Origin: Venturia oleaginea
Lineage: Eukaryota > Ascomycota > Dothideomycetes > Venturiales > Venturiaceae
Length of the DNA stretch: 64,000 bases
NCBI GenBank assembly: GCA_013176395.1
Contig: JABMLP010000021.1
Location: 930,001 to 994,000, forward strand
Direction: 5' to 3'
Shown: positions 21,036 through 31,281 of the stretch, in pieces
Position numbering within the stretch: position 1 is the first letter of the stretch
Layout of the letters: the number at the start of each line of letters is the position of its first letter
Notes under the pieces: generated by a model
What the model was told of the DNA's origin: nothing
The model's input: only the letters and a program-made list of their open reading frames with translations
The model's database searches: none
Made by a program: the position numbers and the translations under genes

Positions 21036-22067
21036 TCAATCTTTTCGATCCCTCTGCAAGCTGTTTCTCAAGTGTCCAATGAATACTTGGCCTGCACCAT
21101 CATATTTCATCACTATGTGGCCCCATTTCTGGCATTTCTGGCATTTCAAGCACTGCTTTGTCGTGGTGTTGTGGTCGAACAGTCTGCACTGATAGATCTC
21201 CCCCTGGATGACTGTGCCTTTCCTAATGATCGTGTCTCTGTCCCCAACTGTAGCTACCCCAATAAGGAGGGATCCCCGTTGGTTTGCCGTGGCCGGACCA
21301 CTCTCGTCCCCTTTCCGTTTTGAGGATTTCCATGCCGCTGATACTATTTTTGTGCTTGGGCAGAGCCTCTGGTTACCCTCGTTCAGGTACCTAACCGCTG
21401 CCGTATTGTCCTCGCTCTTTCCGTCTCCGATTCTAATGTTTTTCTTTACTCCAAACACCTCAATAAGGTAGTTCTTTTTGAGTACCACTGTAGTCGTGCC
21501 AGGGCCTTGAGTAGCGCTCCTCTCCTTATCTGCTGTAGTTCGAAAGTGGACATCTACTGCCCCGCTCTTTAGTACTTTTACTGCAATTGCTTGTGGCATA
21601 TCCTTCCGACACTCTTCAAGGATCCTTTGGGGGTCCAGACGGTCCTCCGCCGTGAGGCCGGCTGTATCCTGAAGCTGCACTCGGACTGATTTGGGGGCTT
21701 CCATATGGACTTTCGACCATAGCTTGTTTCCTGGGCCCGGGGTAGGTCCGGTAGGGGACCGCTGGGTGAGCGATTCCACTAGTCGTTCGATTCGATCGAG
21801 CTGTTTGCTTGCGGTAGCGTTCTGGGAGTCCAGGGGTTGGCCTAGGGCTTTGACGGCGAGTTGGACTTGGATAAAAATGGACCGATTTGGGGGCGGTGCC
21901 GGGCTATCGAGCTCGAGAAGAAGCTCTAGCAAGATGTTCTTTGCGCTCTCGGGCTTTTTAGGGCCTTTGGGGGGGTCTTTTTGGGTTTGTTGAGTCCCGT
22001 TTGGCTGAGGTGGTGTACCTCCGGTGCTGAACCGAAGGCTGCCAGACTCCTGCGCTGGTTGCGGCAT
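21036..22067 (-). pseudogene. Tad-like LINE ORF1 remnant
   Basis: 343 codons from ATG 22067. A Pro/Gln-rich N-terminus, a central region of the Tad1-type ORF1 nucleic-acid-binding domain (VKVLKSGAVDVHFRT, NYLIEVFGV), then a zinc knuckle CLKCQKCQKWGHIVMKY. The knuckle contains a 9-base tandem duplication (KCQ KCQ), and the expected last Cys is Tyr (TGT to TAT, a RIP-type change). The frame then ends; no reverse transcriptase ORF2 follows. The element is therefore a 3'-truncated, mutated relic. Orientation is the same as the 2EXR gene to its right. Confidence 0.65.
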
Positions 22068-22274
22068 CTCTATTGGGGTATAGTAACCCTTGCGAGTACG
22101 GTGCGAGTGTCTGTAGCTTTATTCCGATGGATTTGGGCGATTTCGACTCCGTGGAGAAGTTTCTGATTGACTTAATAATGCTTGTCGGCAGTGAGTAAAG
22201 TATAACATCGCCTGTTACCAAATTCTCGTGCTCCCCAAAGGGAAGATGACAATTTTTCAAGACCCACTCCACGA

Positions 22275-23088
22275 TCAAACACTAGCTTTCTTAACTCGCT
22301 CAAGAGCCCCACTAAACTCCCTTCTCATCACTGCTAGAACAGCCTTTAATTCTTTTCCACTCGGCCGACCGCGATCAACAAACCCCCACGAAGTCCAGCG
22401 GCGCTCATCAAACGGATCACCAAGTAGCAAACGCAAACAATCAGAAAACTTGCCTCCACCCGGTCTAATCTCCCCCGAAGTCCTATCCAAAAACCTCCTC
22501 CTCTTTCGATCCGCAGTATCGTCTCCTAGAAGTCGACAATACTCATCGGCCCAAAGTTGAAAACCGAATCCCAGATTCCACATGCATCGTCGGTAACGTA
22601 ACAACCGTTCTTTCCAATCCTGTAAAAGCCTCGCAGAAATTCTCAGTGATAGAACCGAGCCAGGCGCCCATTTCTTTGACATTAACCATCGCGGCATCGC
22701 TCCTTTGCAAACAGATGCGCCGAATGAAGGGGGCATAACGGGGGGAGATGGCACGTTTTACCTTCGGCACGGTATACAGATCGGCGTCGATGATACGAAC
22801 GAGGAAGACCGTTTTGGCGGTAAATAAAGGACCTGCTTCGGAATGGATCTGTCGACAAGTCTGAAGAAAATTGCAGATGGACCTTCGGGCGAGAGGTGTT
22901 TTTGTGGATGCAGATTTGCTGTACAGTGTTGGGCTGATGATCGCTCGTCGCCCAAAGCGCTCATCGCAGGAAAGGCGGACTGTAGGGCGTAGAATGAATA
23001 GGCATTGTGCGTAAATCATGTCTCGAAGTTTGGGTGGCAGATCGGCGAAACTCTGCTTGGATTCGACTTGTTTGATGCTCGTCGCCAT
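22275..23088 (-). pseudogene. 2EXR-domain protein with a frameshift
   Basis: The best start is ATG 23088-23086 (MATSIKQVESKQSFADLPP). The signature LPPKLRDMIYAQCLF is followed by FLQTCRQIHSEAGPLF, the two conserved blocks of the 2EXR family. At about 22600 the frame must change: the first frame goes on ERTVVTLPT, whereas the conserved continuation WNLGFGFQLWADEYCRLL lies in another frame, which then runs to a stop at 22275. No GT-AG intron of suitable phase is visible between them, so a one-base indel (mutation or assembly error) is likely. It is a third member of the family in this window. Confidence 0.6.
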
Positions 23089-23367
23089 CCTGGGAAAGGT
23101 GAAAAAGAAGAGTCGGCCATAGCTAATGCTCGTAGGATCCTTGATTTTGGTGCTGCTGCTGTTGTGAGATGTGATGAATTTATAGAACGATGGAGCTGGT
23201 AACGAAGCGCCAAGAGTCAAGGCGACCGGAGACAAAGCGCGACCGACGTTTTCGCTACAAACGAAATTCTGTTGACTTGAACTTTATGCTGGCCGATTTC
23301 AGACCATCATTATTGCTCTGCCCATTCGCGAAATCGTGAGATGCCCCTTGTTTTAGAGTCCTTTCAC

Positions 23368-23446
23368 ACTGGATCGAGATTGATGCATTTCTGGCAACTG
23401 TTGAAAACGTGTCTGCAGAAATTTATCATTACCAATCTCTAATTAA
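23368..23446. repeat. hairpin repeat copy
   Basis: Left arm ACTGGATCGAGATTGATGCA, right arm GCAGAAATTTATCATTACCA. Same family as 63768-63850. Lies between the 2EXR gene and SSL1. Confidence 0.6.
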
Positions 23447-23573
23447 CAGTACCATTTTGGTATGAAGTCGTCAAAGGGCGGAAACCCCAGTGCCTACCGA
23501 TGCTCGACTATACTTCCTGCGTAGGAATCTTTTGTCATTGAGTGTTTTCTCCGCCAAAAGATTACCTGTTCAT

Positions 23574-25303
23574 TCAAGAATCGACGTCCATCCGGTCTCC
23601 TCCAATGCCATCGACCACAGCTTTAACACCACTCGTGCAACCAGGACAATTGTGCACGACCTCATGACAAAACAGATCGCATTCAATGCAGAAATGACTC
23701 CCGCAAGCTTGACACTCATACCTCGCACTCTCCGAAGGTCCCTCTTCCCTCTTCATCTTCTTATGTGGATTTATTTCTGCCACTCCCTCCGCCCCATTCT
23801 TCTCTTCATGGGGCAGTGGCGGAAACTTAGACTGACAACCCCGGCACTGTGTGCTCTTGACTTTTTGGCTACGTAACCGTTTCCAATCAACAGCTATCCA
23901 GTTCCGCAACGGGAACAGATGATGGTATGATCGCGCAAGATGGGTTGAGAGGATTAGTGTGATCTTGCAACTTGGGCATTGCTGTGGTAGTGTACAGACT
24001 TTTGCTTCACATCGTGAACATGTATACCCACCTCGACTCATTTCGCCGTGACAGGCGCATAGACTCGGTGCATCCTCTTCAACCCGTGACGGGAAGCCCA
24101 TCATGAGTAGACTGGCTTTGTTAGCTTCGATTTCCTCAGCTCGGCGGATCACTGGCGGTGTTGTCGTCGCCATGAGAAGCTCCTTGAAATGCTGCTGATC
24201 TAATGCCACGCCGTACACCGACTCGTCTCCAGAGTTCGTCTTGTTACAGATTTCAACACAAATTTTAAGCCGAGCTGACATGCCGATAATGTTGACCCGT
24301 AATCTCTCTTTGACGCATGCCTTGATCGTAACGTGTATATCACCAGGATCCACGGTCAGAAGTGCCGCCATTATGATGATGACCTCTCTCGTGCCGTGTT
24401 TGGGTGTGTGAAACAGCGTTGCTTTTGCCATTTTCAACGCGTTCTCCAACGAAGGACTGCCCTTGGGTTCCTTGGGACTCCTGCCTGTCCTCAAATCTTG
24501 TATAGCATTAATGTGATCGTTCGGATTTCCTGAGAGTTCGCTCAGACATATTGCAAGTCCATCGTGCATGCCTAGAACACACATCTGTGAGATGGGATTC
24601 TGTTCGAAGAACTCGCTGACGTATTCTTTCGCATAATTGATCGTGACCACAAATCGATTGGGGCGCATGTCCTTTTCCGCCATGGCTTCGCTGAGGTCTA
24701 TTACGAGAACAACATGCCGTATGATACCGCGTTGAAATGGTTGTGTATCCTGTCGTATCCTGCAAGCCTTTTAGCCAAATATTCCACCAGAATCCCGCTT
24801 GCAAATGGCAGTTCTTTAGCCCAAGATCGGTATCGCTAAAGTTCTGGCGGTTCCGCTTCGAAAGATCGCCCGAAAATTATCGACATCAATCTGGAGTTAG
24901 AAGTAGGGAAATGGGGCGAGTGTTACTTGAACCGATGTACCGCCTCAGCTTCTGCTAGTGAAGCTGGAGCGGCTCCAAAGGTCCAACCACAAGCGTCATA
25001 TCCACCTCCATTACAAAGTTTGCGCATAGTATGCGCTTCAAAAAGCCAGTCAGGATCCATATCTGCCAGGAATTTAGCGATATCGATCCTGAGTTGGACA
25101 TGATAGACTAACCTTTCCCTCTTCTTCGCCTCAGCCTTCCAAGCCAACTCTTCAATGAGTCCCACACCAGTCTCTTCACCTATGAGAGGGTTCTCTCGTT
25201 CATGTATGGAGGCCTCCCATGCTGCCCGTGTACGCTTTTTGCCTCGAGCACCTTTGGTTGGCAGTTCGTCGTCGTCTATGAAGTCGTTGTCTGAGTCCGA
25301 CAT
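23574..25303 (-). CDS. ssl1: TFIIH subunit Ssl1 (p44 homologue), two exons
   Basis: Exons 25303-25113 and 24759-23574; 458 aa, the usual length (yeast Ssl1 is 461). Exon 1 encodes the acidic then basic N-terminus (MSDSDNDFIDDDELP ... KRTRAAWEA). The intron starts GTTAGT at 25112, ends GCAG at 24760 and splits an Arg codon, giving RIRQDTQPFQRGIIRH, the conserved entry to the vWA-like domain. The C-terminal third has the C4 finger (CACHGEM..YTCSRC) and the RING-like C-x2-C clusters (STQCRGCQ ... YECQACGSHFC ... CPGC). The protein is a core component of TFIIH in transcription and nucleotide excision repair; p44 stimulates the XPD/Rad3 helicase. The 353-nt intron is unusually long here and contains hairpin repeats. 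Confidence 0.93.
24819..24901. repeat. hairpin repeat copy inside the SSL1 intron
   Basis: Left arm CCCAAGATCGGTATCGCTAA, right arm GCCCGAAAATTATCGACATC, ending CTGGAGTTAG. It lies wholly within the intron. Confidence 0.65.
25063..25100. repeat. half copy of hairpin repeat inside the SSL1 intron
   Basis: One arm only (CCAGGAATTTAGCGATATCG ... GAGTTGGAC), close to the 5' splice site of the SSL1 intron. The partner arm is not visible. Confidence 0.5.
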
Positions 25304-26218
25304 TTTGGATGATTAGGCGAGGAGAAAAGGAGTAACGATAGTAGGAGGCAGGAGAAGCTGAGAAGTGAGGAGGAAGGGGCAGGTTTGGTAAAGAGCGGTA
25401 GCTTATTGAATGGACCCCAAGAATGTGATGCGGGAGGATCAAGCGGTAAACCACGGCGATTTATGCCCGCAATCCTTCTCGAATTCCCTCAGCTTCAATG
25501 GGAGATGAGAGAAAGAGTCAGATTGAGATTCGCGCGTCGTATACCTCAATTGTCGCGTCGTTGAAAGCTACCACACGAATCTGCAGATCGATTTCACGAT
25601 CCACGTCAGGTCCACACGTGATATCAGATATCCGGCCAGGTTTCTATAGCATACATTATAGTTAACTATAGACAAGGGAATCAACCATCGAGACCTCAAA
25701 TACGGAGCCACGTATGCACCTCGAGCCAGCCGCAATCTTCCAGAACAGTTATTCCATCCCAATATGAGGTCCGTGGACCATATCACCAAACACAATCACG
25801 ATCCCCCCAAAAAAACGCCATAAGACAAATCAAGCGCCTGTACTATTGGGGTATATCAAAGCTACCGAGTTAAAGTGTAGGCACAAAAGGATCTTTCTTC
25901 CGTGGCGATCATCCACATACTTTTCCCAATGTCGAAAACCACACACCACCATGGAGAGAATCCAAGGCTCCAAATTTGTTCGTCCTCATCGTGCATGTCC
26001 CCAAAATGCGCTATGCTCCCGCTCTGATTGAAGAAAAATCGTTCAACTCGTCATCTAAATTATCCTCTCCTAATGGCCTTCCATCTCATGCCTCGTCACT
26101 GCTGATTAGGTGCGGCGTAAAGTCGTGCATACGCAGGAAGTGAAGCAGGAAGCTTTCTTGCGTTGTGATTATGTATAGTTTTTTATCGTGTCCCGTCGTT
26201 CTGCCTTTCCATCGAGGA
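25304..26218. other. intergenic between SSL1 promoter and Chs7-like 3' end
   Basis: Contains the SSL1 promoter (immediately right of 25303). Small frames on both strands lack coding character. Confidence 0.4.
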
Positions 26219-27449
26219 TCATCTGTAGCCTGGCTCGCCAGCTGGTGGTACTGGCCAATCGTCCTCCGTTATGCTCGACCAGAATATCCAGACCATGATT
26301 ACGGCGAGCAGAGTGAAGAGAGTCTCGAATAAGCCGCCGTTGATCTTTCCATTCGTGCCATTGCAAATGTATTGGCTGATGGTGTAGTTAAAGATTTGAC
26401 CGATGGCGAAGAGAATTGCTGCGCTTAGAAGGTACACTATGATAACATGTTAGTGCGTATCATGGCATATGAAAAACAAATTAACTTACGCATTGGCCTT
26501 CTCTCGCCGAGAATTCTTAGCACCAAGAATGCTTCCAGTAGAAAGAAGACGACCAAAAATAGCAATGGAACAATTTGGTAGAGAGTGTAGAGAGCATATG
26601 CCTGATTTGGCTCCTCGAGTGTCGAATCGAAGTATCCTGTCCAGCTGAAGCCAGTGTCGAGAGCAATGTAGCCGGTTCCGATAAAGAGTGCTGCTCCAGA
26701 TGCAATCATGAGACCCAACGACAGAGCTGTGCCGTCCTCCATAAATTGAAATCCGACCAAGGCATTGAGAAGGAGGATCCAGGAGGTCACAACCACAGCC
26801 GCGATATGTGCTGCCGAGAAACCTCTCCTGACGGCAGCGTCTAAGGGAAATCCGCCGATGGTGAAGATCTCACAGATCTCGACGATGATGTAGCCGAGGA
26901 GGAATAATTGCATTTCCCTGTGAAAGAACCGTCAGTGATTTGCCGCGAAACACTGTCCAAGTTGTCTCACCTCCGCCCAACGGCAGCCTTCTTGATATTC
27001 GACCGCAATATCAGTAGAATAGCCACTCCGATTGCGAGACCGCATATTAATATCGATCCTATCCTTATCAGTGCCTACTTCCATCTTTGCCAGCTCCCCA
27101 ACATACCCAGGTTGGCAAGATATTTTCCGTCGCCGAGCGATATTCCTGTGAGTTGGCACCCATCACCGAACGAATTCCCGTTGTTGATCGTTGTTCCGGG
27201 GTTTGCTCGACCTGCAGGAGATCCATTGAAGAGCTGTAAGTCCTAGTTAGCCTATTGTTCGTGTGCAAGGGAGTTCGGAAGGTAGCTTCGAGGAGGGCGG
27301 AGGGTTGTGAACATACATTGCATACTGTCGATCAATTGTCAGTGAATCTTCAGCAACAGAAGCGCGCACAAGTAAAACGTACCTGGAAATGTGGCGAACT
27401 TGTTGCCAGAGTTCTTGCAGATGTCGAACCAGTCGCCGTAGGCAGACAT
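26219..27449 (-). CDS. Chs7-type chitin synthase export chaperone-like membrane protein, six exons
   Basis: Exons: 27449-27383, 27324-27317, 27233-27107, 27058-26971, 26917-26490, 26436-26219; 311 aa. All introns are GT-AG (58, 83, 48, 53 and 53 nt). The second exon is only 8 nt, completing Val-Cys-Asn after FATFP. The protein has an extracellular-type N-terminus (GDGCQLTG), about seven hydrophobic helices, and the conserved family blocks LVGFQFMEDGTALSLG and YICNGTNGKI ending WIFWSSITEDDWP. Chs7 is the ER chaperone that lets chitin synthase Chs3 leave the ER; this could be the orthologue or one of the Chs7-like paralogues common in fungi. Splice phases agree at every junction, which supports the model. 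Confidence 0.85.
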
Positions 27450-28669
27450 TATGGGAGCTCAGTTATTTGGGCCCGAGACTGTCCTAGACGTTTGTCGAGT
27501 TGATCTGTCGGTCCGCCAATTGACGAGCAGCTCGGGAGCTAGCAGAGCCGCCTCTCGGGCGTTCCTGGCGTAGAGGCAGGCGGTGCCTGGCTGAATAATC
27601 TCGTCGCAAAACGAAAGTTGTCTTGTCAGTCGAGATCTGAGATGCGATTGAGGTTTGGAATTCGGAGTGAGGGTTTTGTTGGCAGACGAGGATGATCGCT
27701 GGCAATGCCCTGGCCCTGTTTTCTTCCCACCTTCAGATCTCTGGAGAGGCTGGGTTATCCAAGGCTAGCGTTGGCTATTGGCCGGCAACAGGATTTGATA
27801 CCCTTGGTTGGCTTTTTGCCCCGTTAATGCGCCTAAGCGTGGCTTTATTACGACACCTGGTTCCAACTTTGTGGTATATTTGAGGAGAAGAGCTCGATGG
27901 AAGCCTGCCGGGAAGATTCGTGACGCAGGAGCAGGAGTACCGGTACGAAGAAGGATGCATTCATCCACATCTGCAGCGTCGGCGTCGGAGTCCTCAGGCT
28001 TAGGGATACAGGACAGCCAACAGAGTCCAGACTAGAGCAGCAGCAGCAGCACCAGCAGCAGTGCAGCACCACCACCACCACCACCTCCAGCAGCCAGCAG
28101 CTCTGCCTCGCGATTCTTCCGTGCCATGCTACCTCCGTTACTCCGTAGACGTTGCGCATGCGCGTGAAATGAAAACCACATCTAGCGCGCTCCTTTCTAA
28201 CCTGGCAGTGCCTGGTTTTATCCAGTTGTGGAAGTCGCCCTTCATCTATATCCTACCTCCCTACGACAACATTGACTATCACTAGTCTACAGCCATCTCC
28301 TCTCACCACAACTGGAATTCTTGCTGCAGCGCCCCGCTCTTGGATAGGAGAAGCCGAAGTGGACTGTTCAATATTGACCCACCACCTGCCCACCTCATTA
28401 CCGTGGCTCGGCCTAACCATCTGTCCCTGGTGGTCAGCACCCAACTGTTCAATTTCTGTGTGCGAAGACGCCCTTTGATCTGTTTCCTCCCCATCGTAAC
28501 GACAATGTTTCGTCAAACAACCTGTCCTTCGCTGCCCGCCCAGAGCCCGGATTGCTTGGGTTATACACCGCCGGCCCGCGTCAGCAGGGCCTTGTCTTGT
28601 CGCAAACAAAATCGCCAACGTCTCGACCACCCGATGGAACTGCATGGCAAACACTGAGACCAATAGAGC
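27450..28669. other. Chs7-like gene promoter and unassigned sequence
   Basis: Upstream flank of the Chs7-like gene. Overlapping frames occur on both strands at 28253-28861, but none has a recognisable domain. Confidence 0.35.
28035..28099. repeat. CAG/CAC trinucleotide repeat tract
   Basis: Impure (CAG)n followed by (CAC)n, with small interruptions. Not within a supported reading frame. Confidence 0.8.
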
Positions 28670-29170
28670 ATGCCGTCTCGATCGATGCAGGAGCCAATTC
28701 TGCAGACAATTTTTACCCAGAAGCAAGTTAAACTCAATGAGGCTGCGAAGAATATGAGAGAACACGAAAACATGCTGAGTGAGCGTACAGCCACTGACGT
28801 TGCCGCCGGTCGCTACGATTCTCCTTTCATCGGCCGTGCCATGGGGTATGTTGATTATCATCGCTATGTGGACGCGGCATGCACCAGCTATCCAACTAAA
28901 GATCGCAAAGTTGCAGACCTCACCTCGAAAACTACCACCTCAGTTAGGCTGAACGAGGAGTTGAGGAGGCAGGTGGATGAAGCTACTGTGTGGGAGAGAA
29001 ACGCACACTACGATCCGTACCGCAGGTATTTTTGTGGGCGGTCCTTGTTGGTCGGTTGTGGGAGGAGCGAGAGGTTGTGTGCTTCTGGCTGTGGTGGCAG
29101 ACATCGCGATGGAGCACTATGCATTGTTAGAGGCTGGTACTGTCACTTCCGAAACTTGCCTATTCCTTGA
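28670..29170 (+). CDS. possible hypothetical protein
   Basis: 166 codons from ATG 28670. The first 125 residues look protein-like: a helical, charged stretch (QVKLNEAAKNMREHENM) and RLNEELRRQVDEATVWER. After about 29020 the frame becomes Cys/Gly/Arg-rich and less convincing; a GTATTT at about 29027 could be a donor. No family recognised. An antisense frame (28253-28861) overlaps the start and is judged less likely. Confidence 0.25.
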   Translation: MPSRSMQEPILQTIFTQKQVKLNEAAKNMREHENMLSERTATDVAAGRYDSPFIGRAMGYVDYHRYVDAACTSYPTKDRKVADLTSKTTTSVRLNEELRRQVDEATVWERNAHYDPYRRYFCGRSLLVGCGRSERLCASGCGGRHRDGALCIVRGWYCHFRNLPIP

Positions 29171-29179
29171 GCCTCGAAC

Positions 29180-30046
29180 GCGCCAGGACGTAACAAGGCA
29201 CCCTTTTAAACAGAGCTGGTGACATTCAAAGTTGTTAAGGTGATCGAGATGGAGGGCTGGGATCGACTGCGCAAGGCTTCTTGCGATGTTGACGCGAGCT
29301 TTCTTTGCCTGAATTTGGAGATCTTTTGTATGCAATTACCGAATTTGGAGTTAGCTGACTTGGATGGAAAAGGTTGTGCTCCTCCATTCGTCTAGGCTCG
29401 CGACTCTGATGTCTATGGATCGCGAAGTAACCGAGAAGCTGGGTAGTGTGCTATTAGCTCGGAAAAACTCCTTGCTATCGTTGCTCTTCAATCGCTACAT
29501 ATAGAGCCACCCAATCTCTGGACTTGAAGTTAGCTGAACAGCGGAGTTTCTGATTGTTTATGCTTGCACTCAGTGTATTCCTGGAGTGGTAAGTATTTGA
29601 GGAACTCTGCAGTGTTTTCTTTCACTTTTATTGTATTGAGGAGGTTGATTGCTCCGGTCGAGACGGAATAGTATGTATAGGGTTCACGTGATGGGCGTGT
29701 TCACTGTTGTGCTGCGCTGAGCACAAAAAAACGTTCAAGAGTTATTCTCTCAAAGATATTCAACAACTGACACACCGAGTTTTACGTATGCTACAATTTT
29801 GCTTTGGGAGCCTCCGCTGCTGCCTTACTCGCTATCACGTCGATCTCCACATCTTTCCATATTGTGGCCAAGGCTATGAGAGATGCCAGGAATGCCCCAA
29901 TTCTTTGTAGTCCAGTTCATCGCAGAAGGGAACGAGAAGGAAGAAGTTCAGGTTAATGGATTGAGAGATGAGTATTCTCAATAATCATAACTTGGGATTG
30001 TCTCCAAGCGGAGAGAAATAAACGGCCAGAAATCCTCAGAAAGAGG
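29180..30046. other. intergenic, nothing recognised
   Basis: No coding frame or repeat of note up to the MITE at 30049. Confidence 0.4.
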
Positions 30047-30048
30047 TG

Positions 30049-30345
30049 ACGTATTCTACCACCGAGCCGGCCACTTTTCCTTGGCACAGCCCTTATCCTC
30101 TTCAACACGCAATGTCTCAACAACGCAACGCGATAAGCCGTTCAAGAAGAAGGCATAATTGATCTCTCTCTTCAGGCCTATACCTCTGGCCAATTTCAAA
30201 GCCTGGGCACAATGCGCGAAGGTGTAAAAAGGATATTGAGATATCTTCTGAATCAGATTCTATTGTTGATAGCGATAAAATTGAAGAGGCGTGATATGAG
30301 TTGGTCGTGCCAAGGAAAAGTGGCCGGCTCGGTGGTGGAATACGT
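30049..30345 (+). mobile_element. pogo/Fot1-type MITE
   Basis: 297 bp with 39-bp terminal inverted repeats (30049-30087 and 30307-30345) that match at 38 of 39 positions, starting ACGTATTC. The right flank is TA; the left flank is TG, consistent with a TA target duplication with one transition. The interior keeps a piece of coding sequence reading KAIIDLSLQAYTSGQFQSL, similar to the helix-turn-helix N-terminus of fungal pogo transposases. It is thus probably a deletion derivative of a Fot1-like element. Confidence 0.75.
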
Positions 30346-30426
30346 TAACTTATAAAAAGGAAAAGAGATCATCACCATAGGGTATAATTCCAATCCTCAT
30401 CTATTACTTACCGGGACCAATAGTTT

Positions 30427-31128
30427 CTATTCCCTCTCTCTCGACCTCCCCCTCCCCCTCTCCATCTCCCTATCCCAAACCCCAACCCACTCCCCCCACC
30501 CTTCCACCAACCCCTCACAAAACCCATAGAAACTAGAAATACTAGGAAATTCGCTCAAACTCCCCTTATCCACCGTCCCACGCAGCGCAACAACCTGAAA
30601 ATGAATCCGATATCCATTCTTCGGTCTTTTCCACACCCCACCCCCCATATCGGCATACTTGAACCCCCCACTCAATCCCCGTTCCGCAACCCTCAACCTT
30701 TCAAATCTTGCCGTCTTGGTTTTCACCAAGTCCGAGGCCGTGATGCTGGTGCAGGAGGCGGGGAGGCGGTAGAAGATTCCTAGGACTGACGGGGAGGAGA
30801 ATTTGCCTGTGTCGAGGTCTTCGATGATGATGAGGTATTCTTTTATCTTTTGGGGTTTCTCCAAGTGGGAATCGGGTTTCTCTGTGTTGTGGGGGAATTC
30901 CCAGGTTAGGGTTGGGAAAAGAGATGGGATTGGGTCTTCTGTTTGGGGGAGGTTGTTTAGGTTTCCGAGTTGGCCGGATGGGCCGCTGGGGGAGATGACG
31001 GTGAGAGAGGGTTTGAGATGGAAGCGGAAGTTGTCGGTTTGTCGGGTGAATAGCTTTTTGACTGGGCCTGGAGTGTCGAGTTTTGGTTTTGAAGAGAAAA
31101 AAGGGAGGGAGGGGAGGGAGTGGCCCAT
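30427..31128 (-). CDS. PEBP / Raf-kinase-inhibitor-like protein
   Basis: Minus strand, stop at 30427. The first secure ATG is 31128 (MGHSLPSLPFF). The same frame is open to 31281, and a likely intron (GTATGT ... TTTTCCAG, about 31232-31176) suggests an upstream exon I could not join in phase. The conserved PEBP core is present: FPTLTWEFP, EYLIIIEDLDTG (the usual DPDxP box is altered) and LGIFYRLP, then GYRIHFQVVAL near the C-terminus. PEBP-fold proteins bind phosphatidylethanolamine or anionic ligands; roles in fungi are mostly unknown. It ends in a Glu/Arg-rich tail. The start is uncertain. Confidence 0.65.
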   Translation of the reverse strand: MGHSLPSLPFFSSKPKLDTPGPVKKLFTRQTDNFRFHLKPSLTVISPSGPSGQLGNLNNLPQTEDPIPSLFPTLTWEFPHNTEKPDSHLEKPQKIKEYLIIIEDLDTGKFSSPSVLGIFYRLPASCTSITASDLVKTKTARFERLRVAERGLSGGFKYADMGGGVWKRPKNGYRIHFQVVALRGTVDKGSLSEFPSISSFYGFCEGLVEGWGEWVGVWDREMERGRGRSRERE

Positions 31129-31281
31129 GGTTGTTTTGAAAATGTGTGAGAGGGCCTTGAATGCTGCAACTGCTCCTGGAAAATGAAAGATGTATTTGTG
31201 TGTGTGTATTGCAGAGTAAGCAATTGACATACAAACAAGCCCGATTGAGAGGAAGTGTGGAAGTCGAAGCTGAACTCCCAA

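Noticed and set aside
28253..28861. 202-codon minus-strand frame
   Set aside because: Antisense to the better-looking plus frame at 28670 and without any motif.
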